A stretch of 64,000 bases of DNA from Lindgomyces ingoldianus (Eukaryota > Ascomycota > Dothideomycetes > Pleosporales > Lindgomycetaceae). Shown piece after piece: positions 23,442 through 35,189 of this stretch. The stretch spans positions 288,650-352,649 of the forward strand of contig NW_022985165.1 in the NCBI RefSeq assembly GCF_010093535.1, read 5' to 3'. Under the pieces are notes generated by a model. It was not told the DNA's origin, searched no databases, and saw only the letters and a list, made by a program, of their open reading frames with translations. The first letter of the stretch is position 1; each line of letters opens with the position of its first letter. A program made the position numbers and the translations under genes.

Positions 23442-24003
23442 TGGTGTTGGGCGTTCTGGGCGGAAGAGAGCCTGGGACATGTCAAGGTGTAGCACAATGG
23501 GATTGGAGTTCTGGCTCACTGGGTCCAGAGTCCAGATGGACTTTGATGTGGACCATGGACTGACTGACATTTACTGCAATGCAACAAACTGCTGCCGAGA
23601 AGGCTGCCGACTGCGAAAGAGCTTTGACACGATGTTGAAGTGAAGATGGGTTGCTGTGATTTGGGACCTAGTGAATGAAAGAAGTCGCAGAAGGTGCCTA
23701 GCCCATAGGTAAAGGTCAGGCGGCAAGTAGTCCCTCACCGCACCTTCCACGCGCAGCCCACGCTTTCTTTCTTACACTGCCTCGTGATCGGAACTTTCCT
23801 CATCCAGCGTTTCCTCCTCCCCCTCTACAATAACCTCCATCACTCTCCAACTGACACAAGACACCCGTGGACGTTTCTTCGACATTTCTATTGTCCAACA
23901 TTTGCTTTCATCACGTGCTAACCCTGTGTAGTCCTCTCGATCCTTGGATGCTTCACTAGGTAGCCCCTTCACCCGCTGGTTCTTCCCACACACCAAAACC
24001 ATC
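23442..24003. other. Intergenic region
   Basis: 560 bp between not2 and the next plus-strand gene: not2 3' UTR and a probable promoter. No gene seen. Confidence 0.5.
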
Positions 24004-24668
24004 ATGGCCGATTCGTCGCCAAATAGTAGTATAGCTCCGTCCAATGATCCACATTCAAACGAAGTCTTGGCTGCATTGGGCGCTCTCTTGAAAGCTGTTC
24101 AAGAGATGAATCCCGCGCATGCTCGCCCAATTCCCCCTCACCCCGTTCGCTTCAATCTACTTTCCCGTCCCAGTCGATCTGCACAAACGTGTCGAATCTG
24201 CAACTTTCCAGGTCACCACGGCGACAGCATCCATTACGCAGGTGCTTGCAAAGCTGCTATGGTCAGTATGGTTGGCTTTTGGGAAGATATTGCCGCTCAC
24301 CTTGCCCTGCTCTACCGAGAACACCAACTTTTCCAAACGGCCATCAAGAACAACAAACCTACGTATGATATGCGCCTCGACAATGCTCCCGCAATTGCTG
24401 GAAACATGGAGACAGTGCTAGTCGGTCGGCTTACGAGGAGCTATCTCAAATTCCAGAGTCACTGCTCGGGATTGCGCCCGAAGTTGCTGCATATTTTGTC
24501 TGAGGGTGACAAACACCGCTACTGCGCGATAACCAACACCCTCAACGACTTCTTGCTGAATGGATCAACTTGTAGGTTGGCCCATCAATATTTTAGCGCC
24601 TGTGCCATCCCTAACTCGTGCTACCAGTGACCGAACTCTTCGAGCGCAGCCTTGCTGAGCGTCAATAG
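24004..24668 (+). CDS. Small orphan protein with a Cys/His cluster
   Basis: Two exons, 24004-24571 and 24628-24668, with a 56-nt intron (phase 1); 202 residues starting MADSSPNSS at ATG 24004. The splice replaces an unrelated tail by LTELFERSLAERQ. Around residues 60-80 the motif TCRICNFPGHHGDSIHYAGACK supplies C-x2-C, several His and a further Cys, a possible zinc site. The remainder is helical (EDIAAHLALLYREHQ, RSYLKFQSHCSGLRPKLLH). I do not recognise a family. Gene status rests on the clean intron, the ATG and protein-like composition. Confidence 0.55.
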
Positions 24669-25530
24669 GCCGCTTATCTCCAGCCCTCCTCATCCAACTC
24701 CTTTACTATGCAATGGAGAACACGCGCTAGGCTTCGCGCTTGGCCTTGACATGCAGGACTCTAACGGCCTGCGTGGATCGCGTTAGTTGGGCGAGTGGGC
24801 TCAAAAAGTATGCTAAGGGCAAGGTTTCTCATCTGATCTCTAGCATCTCTCCGATTTATCACAAGCGCGCATGTACTCCATTGCAATCCCATTCGCTTCC
24901 CTCCAATTCAGACTCTTAAAATGTTTCATCAGTGTGTATATGGATTCGGCAAGTACCCTAGTGCCTGACCTACAATCTTCATGGAAAGCGTGGTAGTTAT
25001 CCATGGGGTCTCATATTCTCTCTGCTCTAGACTCTCCTTTTGCTATAGTTTTCCAATGTCTACTCCCATTCTCCCTAACATAAACCATACCAGTACTAAA
25101 GATCTAACTTACCACCAACGGTAAAGCATCAGCTATCAAAGAGAAATCAGCGCTAGATTAACAGGATATCAAGACAAATTAGGGAGGAGTGATGAAGAAG
25201 AGGCAGCTTGCAACTCCCTGCCATGCAATCACGTGTTCCACGGCATAAATCAAGTGTAGCAAGCGTACATCAATCGTTTGCTGCATGAGCAAAGTTGCAA
25301 ATATCAACAGGGACATGTAAATCGTTTGTGCATTAGGGTCCAGCATACGACTGCTGTCTTACTCTGATCTTCAGGCATGGTTCAACATGTTTGAGTGCAT
25401 TCTGAGTTCGTCTGTTATGCTTAAGAAAACACGAAAGAGGGGAGGTTTAGTTATAGATAAGGCAGAGTCAATCTGTTAATGCCGTTGCTGGAATTAGGGG
25501 ATATACTGAATTTCCCGCGCCGCTGAATGT
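24669..25530. other. Intergenic region
   Basis: About 860 bp with no supported gene, ending at the HET-like relic. Confidence 0.45.
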
Positions 25531-25990
25531 GGCCTACTGGAAAGACGCCGAAGATACGGTACTTATGAGGAATTCGCCCGAAAGATGCTTCTGCAAAAGC
25601 CCTTTTGGAATTTATATCCATTCATACTGCCAGCTCCCACACCTCGCCTCCTAAACCTCGCCTCCCAAACCCCTGAGAGGCGTTTTTGGGCGCCTGACCG
25701 GCACATGCCGATTCGCGAACCCTGTGAGAACGATCCATGGTTCCACTTCACCGCAAGCAGTTATACTCTTTCCGGCCAAGAGGTCGGCATTCCTGGTACG
25801 AGAAGCCATTCGCTAAAGGGCACCATAGCCGACAAAATCGATGTCGTCGGCGGCTAATGGGTTCCAAATTACCTGAGCCCTTTAAGTCCCCAGGTAAGCC
25901 TAAACGAATACACGGGGAAAGTCCGCACTTTCTGTGCAGCTCCACCTCGCTTCAGGGTCACCGATGAAGAACGACCTAGCGTGGACTGTA
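25531..25990 (+). pseudogene. Possible decayed HET-family gene fragment
   Basis: One frame reads from about 25537 through 25854 with TYEEFARKMLLQ, then WFHFTASSYTLSGQE and HSLKGTIADKIDVVGG. The last segment resembles the 'asg... L.l.G...D.I' stretch found C-terminal to the HET domain in fungal incompatibility proteins. After the stop at 25855 the same frame continues open for about 55 codons. No upstream HET domain, start codon or complete splice chain was found. HET assignment is by eye and weak. Confidence 0.3.
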
Positions 25991-26977
25991 ATAGCACATC
26001 GCCTGCAAGTCGTGCCGCTAGATGAGCAAGCCTATGTTCTCAGTCAATACCACGCCGTGCAGAAGCGACCACTGAGAACCTGTTGAAGCCTACCTCATGC
26101 AGTGAAGAACCCCACAACCACGTTAGCGATACCGTCCCCTATTCTTTTATATTTCAGATAGAGCTTCTTCACTTCTGTCTGCGATTTGGCGCACCGAGTG
26201 CGTAGGTCTAGCTTGCTCCTGCTAATATAAGTCATGACACTAGATGGCCTAGCCAAGTCCTCGACTAATATCACCTTGTTCAGAAACGGTTTCCGAAAGT
26301 TTATTGAAGTCTTACTTCAGAGGTGGTATCATCTAAGTTCTCCTCGGGGCAAAAACCCCTTACGTGCTTCGTGCGGGGAAGGGAGACAGTATTTTATAGG
26401 CGAGACTCATCCAGGCAATGTGTCTGAGGAGCGGTCAAAGGTGACGTAAAAGTTGAGAGATTATGCTGCAATAGCAAGGGTTTGAGAATAAATGTTGAAG
26501 GTCTTCACACGACGCAAGAAAGAGCGCTCTTTCGAACTTCTTAGAAAATCAATGGAGAACAATTTCGGGCAATGGAAGCTTTGAGGTCAATAAATTAAGC
26601 CTTCAGTCATGAATTCGGTCCGTTTTAGGTTTCTGAATTTCTAATTTTTGGTGAAGATGCTTACCACTACAATTCATTGATCTGACACTCTTAGTAGTAT
26701 CATCATTCTGGTTGTCTATTTACCCAATCCTAGGTAAGCTTCAAGTAGCAGTTGAAAATCATGGCCTAAAATCATTCGTGTATGCTCTAGGGGTTTTTTT
26801 TCAAACGGCGATAGAATGACGGAAAGGGAAAACAATTCACACTAAGCAGGACAGAAGTATTAGAGGGGTCGAATAGCAATTGAAAATGGCGTAGACGGCC
26901 TACTACCAACCGGGTATGCGGAGAGAACTCCTTTCTTTGCTCGTAACAGCCATCTCCCAAATCCAACTCCCCAAACG
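25991..26977. other. Intergenic region
   Basis: About 1 kb with no supported gene. A short plus-strand frame at 26234-26449 could be more of the preceding relic but has no clear motif. The right end is the 3' side of the DUF3433 gene. Confidence 0.4.
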
Positions 26978-29900
26978 CTAACACAACCCACAAAATCGTT
27001 CCCTCATCCCAATCTCTGTAACCCGTTCTTTCAAATCAATCCCAATTCGCATCTCCCCGGACATTCCTTGATAACGACCTATCGAAAATTGCAGCTTATG
27101 AAGAGCCTTGAAGCCGCTTGTCTCCCTACAATTCCGAATGATATCCAATAAAGAACTGTCATAAACTAAGGTCATAGCATTTGCGGGATATGATATGTCC
27201 AGCGGCATGCGGCGTTTTCGGCGAGGCCATATGAAAATTATGGCAGAGCAGTAGAATCCGAGGATACCAGTTGCGAAGTAAAGAGGTACGAGAGCCACAG
27301 TTGCCATGTCGGCAAATGGTGAGACAGGGATGAGAGGCGGTTTTGTAGCACTGGTTGGTATGGCCTGGAGCAGAACGGTAGAGCCTTCTCCGGTTTCGTT
27401 GCTGGCTATGTTTTGGCTGATGAGGGCTGAAAATACCCTTGAGTATGTATCAGAGACAGCGTTAGCCATTGCGGTGGCGTTGTTGAAAAGCATATCGGTG
27501 CCACCGATCGATCCCATGACTGTGATGATACTGAAGTAATCGAACCAGGCCTCATCGGTTGCGGGATAGAGTTCTCCTGCAAAGGTATCGTTGAGCAGAC
27601 GTGAGGAGTATGTGATGAGGTCGAGCGAAGGATCTGTGTCCGCCATCCAGGTACTGTTCGCTGCAACCTCTTTAATGCTAGAGACAAATTCATTGATCCA
27701 CACCTCCCCATTGCCATTCCTTACTACTGACATAGCCGTGTTGCCTTTATAGATTACCGGTCGACAGACCAATGATATGTATCGAGTATCCGAGAGAAAG
27801 GTAAGGTCTTGAGAGTGCGGGTCTAGGGTGCCGTTAATACTCATGATCCACCACCGACCGCCACTACCAGGCGATAGTTTAGAGCAGTTGGCTTCATCGA
27901 TATATCGCCAGCTCATGCATGCCTCCGCTAAGTTCTGAGGACGATCTTGACCGCTAAACCCGGCCGCTGGCAGGCAAATATTGTTCCATGTATTCCCAAG
28001 ACAGTCTCCCTCCTTCAAGGATGCAGTGTAATTGCTCGGCCCAACCTTCAAAAAGCTCGTATCTGCAGTACTGCATTCGAGAAAGCTCGCGAGACCCGTA
28101 AGATTCAGTTGGAACTGCGGACCGTCTAGCCTCACCGAGGGAAACACCCACGGTTCAAATTTCCAACCAGGAGTATGTGGATTGCCGAAGACTGCGCGGG
28201 ATAGGGCGTAGTGTTTTAAATTGGTCCGGAGATTATCGTCAGCGATATTGACAAAAGTTCCGTCCCTCCAATTCCTGGACAAGGGGAGGTCGCGGCCCGG
28301 GTTGTGGCCAATCTCGTTCATGGAGAAGATGCCAGAGGTGAGCACGACTCCCAATTTGACCGCAAAACTGGTAAAAGTCACATATGCGAGGAGGAAGTGT
28401 CCATTCCGCAAGGCCTTGATTGACGCTGTTATGTGGAACGAATGGATATAGTCCAAACAAACAGACATCCTCCCGTTGGCGCCATTTGCCAGTGAGGCAT
28501 AAGGCTGGGTTGCTCGATAAAACCGTTCGACGGACTCCCACCAGAACCCAATGCTGACTAGAACTAATGTGGGTAATCCCTTGAATAGCGCCTTCTGTAC
28601 ATAGCGCAATACTTCATCTCTCGAACGCTGAGACAAAGCATAGGTGGGTTGGAACCACATTTGGAAACCAGAGCTATGGGAACGGACAATGAACTTGTAC
28701 ACCACACCAATGATTGCCATGGTGCCCAAGAAGATGAACATTAAGAGTAGAGGGTGAAGGATAGGCGGTACTCGTCCATATCTTAGTCTGCGTGCACTCC
28801 GGTCCGCTTCGTAGTATTAGCGATGACATGGGAAAATTTGGTCGGATTAGCACAACTCACAGGATTCCCAGAATTTGATCTTCCGCAGCACATGCTTCAT
28901 TCGAGTTCCTTTGTCGGCGAGAAAGAGCGCAAGGCCGCTTGCTGCAAGCCTGTTCTCATTGCGAAGCTCCAACCTGCCGTTCCTTGGTCTGATCATTGCA
29001 TAGGAGACGTCCGAATTTTTCGGATCTTCGTCTGAGGCTACCCTCCATTTACGCAGAAGAAGTTCGGACTCATCGAACCTCTTCCGGCTTTTCTTGACAG
29101 CAAGAGAAGGTTTCATGGTGTCTAGGCGTTCAAACAGTGGTTGTAGGGACCTGTCTTGAAAAACGAATGCAAGTCCCGCGATGGATGACGGCGTCCCATA
29201 CAGTCCTGTCTTATATTTCGACTGCCCCCACCTTGAGGTACACAATATGTGCCTAAACCAACTTGGTAAGTGGAGTACACGCTCTTTTGTGATGAGCCAT
29301 AAGAGCACAAAGTGCAATATTGTGGTGTATGTGAGTTCCCAGCCAGTGAGATACCATCCAAATCGATAAGTATGGACTAAACCAGATTTTGTGACTTGAT
29401 CTTCGAGAGGGACGTATAGAGCCGAAAGGGATACCATCCCAGCTACGAGGAGCGGCCATAGCGTCGCGACGTTGAGATACATCTGGCAAGCGTTGTCATT
29501 GTCCCATTTGTTCCACTCAGTTGTCACATCCTTGCACCCTTCCCGATCAGTGTCGCCGTATAGCTCCGAAAAGTTCGTTTGAAAACTCCCGAAAGCGTTC
29601 GGCATAGGAGCATTCCAGAATGTACGGCGGAACACAGGGCTGGAGAGATTGTAGACTAGGCTACTGTCGAGGAAGTTGCGTTTCATAGGATAATCGAGTC
29701 GCTCATCATCAGGGCGCATCTCCCCATCACCAAACTTAATACTGGCATGACCCCCGAATGTTTGATCATCTGCGTCGACTTCATAAATGATGCCGTCTCG
29801 GATGATATTGTATCGCGGTTGACATGACATTGCTGCCCAATGGGATCCTTCTCGAGTATGCGCGATTTTTGACTCGTTTTTGGGATCGATTGTATAAGGG

Positions 29901-31465
29901 ACAGTAAGAGGTCCCGTTGCGATGAAATGTTTGTACCGCGGGCAGGGGGAAGATTTCGTATGGTTGCCTTGATGGCCGTCTAGGGTCTGCCAAAGTGCAA
30001 AATTTCCATCCCAAGTAATGGGATTCTCTACGCTAGGTCCAGAAGCGGAAGAAACGTTCGCCCATGTTTGCTCGAAGGTACATCCCTCTTTATCAACAAG
30101 ACGAACCGACATTCGATCCGTTTTGAGTCCAGAAGTGCCTATCCAAATATGCGCTACGGACAATTGTATTTCATCTATTTGTGTGCAGTTCATGTAGCCA
30201 TAGATCGCAGAGGTTTGGACCTTCCAAGTTGTGAACTGGTCTGGATCTGAGAAGGAATTACTGTTATCAAGCACGAATGGCATTACCCCCACATAATCCG
30301 GTTGTACAGTGACCTCATGATGATAGGGGTTCTCGTTCATGAAGCTGAGCCATTTGAAAGGTGCGACCGGCTCTCCGTGCCAGATGGAATCTAGCGCAAG
30401 CCCAGGAATGCGAGTATGATTTAGGGAGGAAACTAACTTGTCCGCATCTACAACCTGGAATGATCGAGAGTGAGTGCTGTAGTGCCTGCTCCCCATGCTC
30501 AACAAGGATGATTGTAATGGGACCAGGATGAAGGTGCAGTACCGGACCAGGAAAGTCGTGGCCTGGAACAAATGATCTATATGGAAGCCATCATACCATT
30601 TCCGTTCGGTGAAACGAGCGAGGGGTCTCCGGCGAATGTGATCAACGGGCCGTGAGGCAGCAGCAATGAAGGGTAGGACTGACTTCAGATCTGTGGCCAT
30701 ACGTAGTACAATCTCCTGTATTAATACGGCAAGAAAGGCGGGACCGAACCTGAATATCCAGTCATATTTGCTGTGAACAGGGGTAATAATGCCATGAACC
30801 TTTGAGCGCCAGTACAGACAGGAGTAGGTAATGAGGATCAGGAGGATCAGAAACGCAACGTAAGGTGTCCAGCTGAGGGAGTTTGGTCTCCAGTCTGGGA
30901 GCTCTTTCTCGGAAACAGGGACGAGTCTCAATTCGTCTTTAGAACCGTCTTCGGACATGGCTTTTTCAATCGTGTCCGTCGACGTTTCTGGACATTTCTC
31001 ATCACTTTCGATCCCTTTAATATGATGAGGATGAGGTAAATCCGGTTGAATATCGTTTGCGGGATCAATACCCTCCCTTAGGTTGACCGTTTCATACACA
31101 CCCTCTCTAGTCTCGTTCAGTAAGGGCAAAGCTGGCGGGCTATCGAAATCAGGTATGAGTTTATCAGCGAGTTCCTGATCATTGTCGATGAGTGCGTTAG
31201 AGGGGCGATCTTCTTTCGCTGAAGAGAAGTCCTCGTAATACGGGGATATAATAGAGTATATCTGCCTGTCTTGTGTTGGATGACTGCTGGTTGAGATAGA
31301 GTCTAAGCCTACATATGGGTTCGTTACTATGTTTGGGAAATGCCAGAACACTTGATCTGTTTGGGACGTACAAGAGCTTGTAGCAGAGACAGTTCGGAGC
31401 GGTTTGCGTGGTATAGAGTAGGTCGATGAGCGCCTGTTATGTTGAAACTCCCCGTTGCGAGACAT
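26978..31465 (-). CDS. DUF3433-family multi-span membrane protein
   Basis: Two exons, 31465-28861 and 28806-26978, joined by a 54-nt intron (donor gtgagt, phase 1); 1,477 residues. Read separately these look like two proteins, but the splice joins FWES to SDRSARRLRYGRVPPILHPL and gives the usual DUF3433 length with two related halves. Each half has N-terminal membrane helices (YVAFLILLILITYSCLYW; MFIFLGTMAIIGVVYKF), a long extracellular-looking Cys/Asn-rich region with many N-x-S/T sites, and a helix near its end (VALVPLYFATGILGFYCSAI). The first 180 residues are a disordered cytosolic tail. DUF3433 proteins are fungal-specific and of unknown function, likely at the plasma membrane. Confidence 0.85.
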
Positions 31466-32702
31466 CGCAGCTGTATGCCCCAGCTAGCCATGGGCGTTAA
31501 GTGCAGTGGAAGATCAGAGTCGACTGAAGAAATTCTGAACCAGTCCACAAGGCTGATGTTCAAGATAAGAACCCCTCCTTGTCCTTACAAGCCACGCGAG
31601 ATGGAAGGGGAACTATGCCCCGAGCTCTTACTTCATCCGCACTAGTTCTATGTCTCTGCTGGCAGGGAAAGCCTTTTTTCGTGTTCAATTAGACCTGGAG
31701 TTTTTAGCGTTGCATAAGGCACACCTGTAGATTGGTGGCTACGATCATCGGACGTAGAACTATGTCCCCAGACGTGACGTCTTCGTAAGCTCGTTGCCAT
31801 TATCGAAAACGCATCGAAAATGGCGCAAGAGTCTTAGATCGTCTCGCAGCGGATTTAAGGAAGTTAAACAACACTTCAAGAATGCATTTCAAAGTGCACG
31901 GCGGTCTGTGCCTGCGGCCCTCAATAAGCTGGTATTTGAAATATATCTTTCACTAGGGAAAATGGAGGAGATACGGGACGCTAGGAAGGCTTCAGTGATT
32001 CAGGGGACCTTCCGCTCAGCCTTGTGTTAGGAAGAATTGCTGCGTAGCAGCCCCCAAACGTATATCCCCGCAGTGGCGGCTTAGGGACACCCTTTCTCAC
32101 TACGTGCTATTGGCCCCCCTGGTTAAATCCTGATTTACCCATTTCGATTTGTAAAGGAGGAGGAGCAGATACCAAAGATCAAGTTTGTTGCGTCCAGATG
32201 TTCGGCCTGTCGATCTGAGGTAAAGTTACAGTTGGTGCTAAAACGCCGCCAGTGAATGCCACTGATAATCCAACCAATCCCAACCTAGCTTCAAAATGCG
32301 ACTCCACCATTTCCAAGACATGCTACATTCTCCTCCAGTCACATTAAAGTCTCGATAGGTTCAAGTAAACATGGTCTGTATTATAGACTCCAAGCTTGTT
32401 TAAATATATGCAGAGAGCAATATACATTATGAAGGACAAGAAAAACTCGTCACCAATTACAAAAAGTAAAGATCTAGCAAAAGAAGACATTTAAAGTGCT
32501 AGTTGTGGTGGAAACTTAACTTCGAAGGAAGAATAGAATGCGTGGCGTTCTCGGAAAAGGCCTTTTGGAGGCAACGGGGTTTGAATATGTTTTTCAAAAT
32601 CAATAAGTTGGGAGTACATATGAAAAGATACCGAAAGAGCTTTAAATAATGAAACGGAATTACCAATCAATAACACAAGAGTGAATCAGAACTTCATCCG
32701 GG
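31466..32702. other. Intergenic region
   Basis: About 1.2 kb holding the DUF3433 promoter and the downstream flank of the DUF6594 gene. A plus-strand frame at 31794-32030 (rich in Arg/Lys/Ser) starts at TTG and has no known motif. Nothing else seen. Confidence 0.45.
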
Positions 32703-33742
32703 TTAACCTACGGGAGCTTGGGAGCCGAAGTTGCTGATGAACACGACTAGGACAGCGCAATATGCCGCTGAAGCGGCAAACAGCTCGTGTCGCTTGGCCC
32801 TCGTAAGCAATGACATTGCCGCCGAGAACAGAAGCGTGAACACCACTAGGATGCCAATGGCATCGAAGATCGTGTTACGATAGGTAATGCTTGTAAGCCT
32901 GTACATAGCGACTACTGGGAGAATGAGAAGGACGAATATGATGAAGGTGATGATGAGTCCAACAAGCTTCTCAATACGTGATGAGGAGTAGTAGTGGATG
33001 TACTTGTTGTTCGTTTTGGCGCGGAGTTCAGGTGTGGTAAATATTTTCTAGAACAAGGGTTAATTGCTGTTTCTTATTTCTTGCAATCATGACGGATGTA
33101 ATTGGTGATTCCATACTTGGGTCAAAGGACAATGCAACTTGCGGATCAACTCCTCAATGAGCCCGTCGAATCCGGCCCACTCTCGTCCATGCCTTAGTGT
33201 GACCAAGTCTTCCTTGCGCTTGATGAACTGCTCCTCAAGCTCATAACTTAACGGCTTCTCGTTCCAGAACCAGGTTCGGAAGCTTCCGTAATCCCGCTTA
33301 GAGGGCCGCTGGAAGGTATTGAGTTCTCTGGCCTTTACAAGTATCTCATCTACATTCATGTCAGTGGCTGTTTGGGGCTAAAGAATGAGATTATTAGTGA
33401 CAAACCATAATTAACAAGTTTATCTCGTATTGTGGCTATAAGCCCCGCGCGTTCACTCTCGATCTTTTCCTTTTTAGCTTGTCGGAGATCATATGCACGG
33501 GATTTCAATCTCTTCTCTTGGCCATTTTCAAGATCGAGATTGTCTAGGTCCGTAAGGTCGCTTTCCAGAACCCGTAGTTGATCTTGGAGTTCTAGAAGAA
33601 CACGGGAGTGAAGATAATTAAAGCAGCGGTATATCGAGAAGCTCGGCTCGCTAGATTGAAAGGCAGCTTGACGGGGATAACCGCTTGGGTAATCCTGCAC
33701 TTTGCCATTGTTAGTGCCGATTTGAGGTTGATATGGCTTCAT
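32703..33742 (-). CDS. DUF6594-family membrane protein
   Basis: Exons 33742-33406, 33367-33117 and 33047-32703; 310 residues from ATG 33742. The DUF6594 pattern is clear: GYPRQAAFQSSEPSFSIYRCFNYLHSRVLL, the coiled-coil-like LQDQLRVLESDLTDLDNLD, EDLVTLRHGREW, then three C-terminal membrane helices (LVGLIITFIIFVLLILPVVAM, IFDAIGILVVFTLLFSAAMSLL, FAASAAYCAVLVVFISNF). Intron 2 (33116-33048, 69 nt) is secure. Intron 1 is only 38 nt as modelled, and a second donor/acceptor pair would also keep frame there. An upstream frame from ATG 34013 may be an N-terminal exon, spliced near 33870 to 33747. Function of the family is unknown; it is expanded in filamentous ascomycetes. Confidence 0.82.
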
Positions 33743-33827
33743 TGGCTCGACTTACGCGGTACGGTGATTGTTTCTTTGATTTCGCTCTTTGCATGTGACA
33801 GAGACACGCTAGAATCTGGAACGAGTC

Positions 33828-34013
33828 TCAGTGCGAGGCAGACATGAAGGATGTGGCGGAGTATGTACGGTAGGAATTAGTCGTATTAACAGCAGTCGTG
33901 GCACGGCTGTCAATGTTAATGATAGCGTCACCCGACCCTTGAGAACTTTTGGACTGTGGCTTCTCCGGAATCGCCGACAGTTGGCATTCAGGAGGAGAAC
34001 AGGGACTCGTCAT
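33828..34013 (-). other. Possible 5' exon of the DUF6594 gene
   Basis: A minus-strand frame from ATG 34013 encodes a Ser/Thr/Pro-rich segment typical of DUF6594 N-terminal tails. A donor within it (TACC followed by gtacat) and a weak acceptor just upstream of 33742 would keep frame. Not needed for the core domain. Confidence 0.3.
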
Positions 34014-34194
34014 TATGAGATTGGATTGACTTAAAAAAAAAAAGCACTGCAGTAGTGATTACAGAAGGGTTAGATGCGGGATATCGGTCCTTTAAGCCAT
34101 CAGTTTGGTATCTACTGTGAGGCTTCCGGGCCACTAGGGCGGGGAGTGGAAGGCTAAAAGACCTAAGGCACACTCCCCAGCGCATAGAATCCGA

Positions 34195-34606
34195 TCATTT
34201 CAATTCCGTCTCGGAAAACCATTTGCCTCCTTCGTGCGCCTTTCCGGTGAGATCATCTAGCTGGTAATGCCAGTGGCCGCGAATGGTCTGGCAAGCTCGA
34301 ACAGTAAACTTCTTGTAAAATTTTCGGGTCTTGCCATCACTGGTTGCTTCTACCACCATCACCATGACTTCATCGCCCTCCTCAAAACTGGGTGTTCTCT
34401 ACAGAAAGCAATTAGTCTTGCTCGCTTTGGAGTCATTCCCTAGGACAAGGCTGGAGTACCGCATTTGCAAAGGGATTTACAACAACCCCCGACTTATTTC
34501 GTTCGATGAATCCCTACAGAATATGCCAAGACACCGGTCAGTGTGAAGCTTTATTGTGGAGTTGTGAGGCTTTCCTTGATTGGTGTCGCCTTACCTGATC
34601 TGACAT
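34195..34606 (-). CDS. Small (about 71-residue) conserved-looking protein
   Basis: Exon 1 is 34606-34595 (MSDQ, context caccATG, donor gtaagg) and the main exon is 34398-34195, phase 0. The protein runs RTPSFEEGDEVMVMVVEATS, then a basic KFYKKFTVRACQTIRG segment, then HWHYQLDDLTGKAHEGGKWF and SETELK. The alternating hydrophobic strands with a GD turn suggest a small beta-barrel (SH3/tudor-like), common in short fungal proteins. The 196-nt intron could hide a 33-nt phase-0 exon (about 34514-34482, GFIERNKSGVV), because both flanking pieces have their own donor, branch-like and acceptor sequences. No function can be assigned. Confidence 0.6.
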
Positions 34607-35189
34607 GGTGAGAACTTTCGCAAAGGAAGGCTTAATTCGGTTCTGATCTGCTGCTACGCAAATAATCGTCGCTTCTCGTTTAAACGAAGAATGTCAATCG
34701 GAGTGGTAAGGCAGAGCGTGTGAGCCTGAGCCTGAGGCTAGGATTCACTAGGGAGGGCTAAATTAAATGGTGTAGTGAGAGACAATTTCCAAGAGCGCCT
34801 TGGGACGGGCATGACCAGTCACCCAGAGCTTCAATTTTGAGCCGCTCATTGCTATCAGCAGGGAAGACCGCCAGTAAGTTGAGTAGGAGGGTCGAAACGA
34901 AATTTGGTTGGAAGCCATCCAGCAGGCGTTTCGCCAAGAACACCTCATCGGTCCACCGCAGGTAAGTGCGATGAACCGACAACTAGGTAGTAAGGCAAGC
35001 AATAAGCCGTTCACCTTTCTTCAACTCGAGGAACATAGTGTAACTCTGCCTTGTCGACACAGCCTCTATGTGGTCCTTCAGTTCCACAGTTTGTGGTTGC
35101 GCAGACATTGTGATGGGAGTTGATAAAGCAAGCATAGAGGCCGTTGTGGACCGCCCTTGAAAACCTCAGCCTTGTCCAAATTTCACAGC
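34607..35189. other. Intergenic region with a doubtful minus-strand coding patch
   Basis: About 580 bp between two divergent genes. On the minus strand, ATG 35110 begins MSAQPQTVELKDHIEAV... to a gtgaac donor, and a second frame (about 34980-34760) reads RWTDEVFLAKRLLDGFQPNF. I could not join them in frame, so this may be a broken small gene or chance. Confidence 0.25.

Noticed and set aside
28807..28860. Reading the DUF3433 locus as two separate genes
   Set aside because: A 54-nt intron with gtgagt donor joins the frames and gives the usual two-half family protein.
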